A stretch of DNA of 64,000 nucleotides from an uncultured Robinsoniella sp. (GTDB lineage Bacteria; Bacillota; Clostridia; Lachnospirales; Lachnospiraceae): positions 62,001-126,000 of the forward strand of contig UQCR01000004.1 in the NCBI GenBank assembly GCA_900539655.1, written 5' to 3'. Shown piece by piece: positions 62,476-64,000 of this stretch. A program made the position numbers and the translations under genes. The notes under the pieces were generated by a model. The model searched no databases, was not told the origin of the DNA, and was given only the letters and a program-made list of their open reading frames with translations. The number at the start of each line of letters is the position of its first letter. Within the stretch, counting starts at the first letter, position 1.

Positions 62476-62618
62476 ATTACACGCCACCGTATTAACTTGT
62501 TAAGTCAAATAACCTGCCGCAGGCGACGTATATTTGATCCTCGTGGCAAATGCCGGATGAACGCAGGTGCGTCCATTTGTTTCTTTGCTTGCGGAAATAA
62601 TTATCAGGAGGAAAGCAA
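62476..62618 (+). promoter_or_regulatory. Structured 5' leader of the symporter gene, riboswitch-like
   Basis: CCTGC (62513-62517) can pair with an adjacent GCAGG (62519-62523) or a distal GCAGG (62563-62567). ATTTG/CAAAT (62532-62551) and GACG/CGTC (62525-62573) offer a nested stem. Alternative pairing is riboswitch-like, but the glycine riboswitch core common before such genes is not recognisable. Confidence 0.35.
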
Positions 62619-64000
62619 ATGAATTTCTCAACGATTTTATCCGATGTTAACAGTTTTGTCTGGGGTCCCGTCATGTTGGTTCTGCTGGTAGGAACCGGCG
62701 TATTCATGACAATCCGCCTCAAGTTTCTTCCCTGGCGCAACCTGGGTTACGCTCTGCGGTCTGTTTTTCAAAAAGCCAGTCCGGATATGGATTCCAACAG
62801 CGGCGACATATCTCCTTTCCAGTCTCTGATGACGGCATTAGCGGCTACCATTGGAACCGGAAACATCGTCGGTGTTGCAACCGCCATGGTTATGGGCGGC
62901 CCCGGAGCCCTGGTCTGGATGTGGATCAGCGCCCTGTTCGGTCTTTCTACCAAATATGCCGAAAGTGTTCTGGCTGTAAAATACAGGGAAACCAACGCAT
63001 TTGGTGAGATGGCGGGCGGTCCCATGTATGCCATGAAAAATGGTTTTCGTATTAAATGGATCGGCTCTGTCCTTGCCGCACTTTTTTCTGTTTTTGCAGT
63101 TGTAGCTTCTTTTGGAATCGGCAATATGACCCAGGCAAACTCCATATCCCTTGCTCTGCATGATACATTTGGCATTCCGCTTTCTGTAACGGGTGCAGTC
63201 ATTATGATACTGGCGCTGATTGTTCTTGTGGGTGGAATTAAAAGTATCGGTAAAGTATGTGCCCTGATTGTTCCCTTTATGGCTGTGCTGTATTTTGTCT
63301 GCGGATTAATTGTCATTATCCTGAATATCAGAAACCTTCCTGCCGGATTTTCCATGATTATTCAGATGGCATTTTCTCCAAAAGCTATTGCGGGAGGCGT
63401 TGGCGGCACCATTATCGCCAGTATGCTTTCTGCTATGCGCTGGGGCGTTGCCAGAGGGGTATTCTCCAATGAAGCCGGACTGGGTTCTGCCCCTATCGCT
63501 GCTGCAGCAGCAAAAACGGATTATCCGTCCAGACAGGGCTATATCAACATGACAGGTACTTTCTTTGACACCTTGATTGTCTGCTCCATTACCGGGCTTG
63601 CAATTGCTTCCTCAGGCGTCCTTGGAACACTGGGTGCCGACGGAAAAGTAATCACCGGAGTGAATCTGACCATACAGGCATTTTCTACTGCCCTTGGAGG
63701 TGCCGGGGGATGGCTTGTCACGATAGGCATTACCTTATTTGCATTCTCCACCATTTTAGGCTGGGAATACTATGGGGAGAAGTCTTTGGAATATCTGGTG
63801 AAATCCCCTAAAGTCACCTACCTTTACCGGGTAATCTTCTGTCTGATTATTTTTCTGGGTGCTACGACTACTCTACAGGTTGTATGGGATTTTTCAGATA
63901 CGATGAACGGACTTATGGCAATACCCAACTTGATCTGCCTGCTGGTATTAAATAAAGTAGTAGCCAAAGAATGTTTCCAATTCCAGGATTCGGTAATCAA
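62619..64000 (+). CDS. Sodium:alanine/glycine symporter (AGCS family), 3'-truncated by the window
   Basis: An open frame from the ATG at 62619 (AGGAGG 7 nt upstream) to the window end, 460 codons without a stop. It starts MNFSTILSDVNSFVWGPVML and shows the AGCS signature AATIGTGNIVGVATAMVMGG, GGPMYAMKNGF and FSNEAGLGSAPIAAAAAKT. Eight or more membrane helices are visible; full-length members have about 450-500 residues, so only the C-terminus is missing. It imports Ala or Gly with Na+. Confidence 0.95.
   Translation, partial: MNFSTILSDVNSFVWGPVMLVLLVGTGVFMTIRLKFLPWRNLGYALRSVFQKASPDMDSNSGDISPFQSLMTALAATIGTGNIVGVATAMVMGGPGALVWMWISALFGLSTKYAESVLAVKYRETNAFGEMAGGPMYAMKNGFRIKWIGSVLAALFSVFAVVASFGIGNMTQANSISLALHDTFGIPLSVTGAVIMILALIVLVGGIKSIGKVCALIVPFMAVLYFVCGLIVIILNIRNLPAGFSMIIQMAFSPKAIAGGVGGTIIASMLSAMRWGVARGVFSNEAGLGSAPIAAAAAKTDYPSRQGYINMTGTFFDTLIVCSITGLAIASSGVLGTLGADGKVITGVNLTIQAFSTALGGAGGWLVTIGITLFAFSTILGWEYYGEKSLEYLVKSPKVTYLYRVIFCLIIFLGATTTLQVVWDFSDTMNGLMAIPNLICLLVLNKVVAKECFQFQDSVI

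Noticed and set aside
62476..62618. Glycine riboswitch before the symporter
   Set aside because: The conserved glycine aptamer core could not be recognised, so only a generic structured leader is claimed.

Overview
The window reads as chromosomal DNA of a low-to-moderate-GC anaerobic Firmicute, most like a gut Lachnospiraceae (Clostridia). Supporting signs are the fermentative alcohol dehydrogenases (AdhE and an iron ADH) with Rex-type operators, a complete ECF vitamin-transport module, an AgrC/LytTR pair, BspA-type leucine-rich surface proteins, a Tad/Flp-type pilus locus, an MFS pump with its own TetR regulator, and AGGAGG ribosome-binding sites. No tRNA, rRNA, CRISPR array, transposase or integrase is visible.

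Layout. 0-5.4 kb: a Cys-rich small protein coupled to an AarF/UbiB-type kinase, a sugar O-acetyltransferase with GreA, and a divergent AraC regulator/aldo-keto reductase pair. 5.5-8.2 kb: a Tet(M)-like ribosomal-protection GTPase carrying a C-terminal YacP/Rae1-type NYN nuclease domain. 8.3-10.1 kb: a MarR - NAD(P)-binding reductase - flavodoxin operon under twin palindromes. 10.1-10.9 kb: gene-poor DNA with what looks like a frameshifted type I toxin/antisense RNA locus and a 283-bp near-perfect inverted-repeat element. 10.9-11.8 kb: rplM-rpsI. 12.0-15.9 kb: a BioB-like radical SAM enzyme with a nitrate/sulfonate-type ABC importer. 15.9-23.9 kb: a DUF3887 lipoprotein, a ROK regulator and an Rbs-type sugar importer with two zinc polyol dehydrogenases. 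23.9-26.3 kb: a GHKL kinase/LytTR regulator pair without AgrB or AgrD. 26.6-29.8 kb: a large secreted modular protein. 29.9-41.7 kb: one long minus-strand operon holding a Gram-positive Tad-like pilus machine, several very short Flp-like pilins, a pilin-LRR fusion and, as its last gene, a 2.1-kilo-residue beta-helix exoprotein. 41.9-45.4 kb: ecfA1-ecfA2-ecfT-truA. 45.5-64 kb: mostly single genes and pairs (DUF3788, LacI/malQ, EamA exporter, iron ADH, ParA plus a histone-H1-like protein, TetR/MFS, NudC, GNAT, a phosphotransferase, adhE, cyclophilin and a truncated Na+/alanine symporter).

How it fits together. In most Firmicutes ecfA1-ecfA2-ecfT-truA-rplM-rpsI is one contiguous block. Here order and orientation are kept, but about 30 kb (11.8-41.9 kb) lies between truA and rplM, so the importers, the sensor pair and the surface/pilus genes look like an accessory island in a conserved housekeeping locus. 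The two redox-balancing alcohol dehydrogenases share the same promoter plus Rex-site architecture. The most unusual content is the Tad-like operon (uniform MK-x3-E-Y pilin N-termini without the usual Gly processing site, no visible prepilin peptidase, a fused TadB/TadC, and a giant adhesin at the operon end), the GTPase-NYN fusion, and the ParA/H1-like pair.
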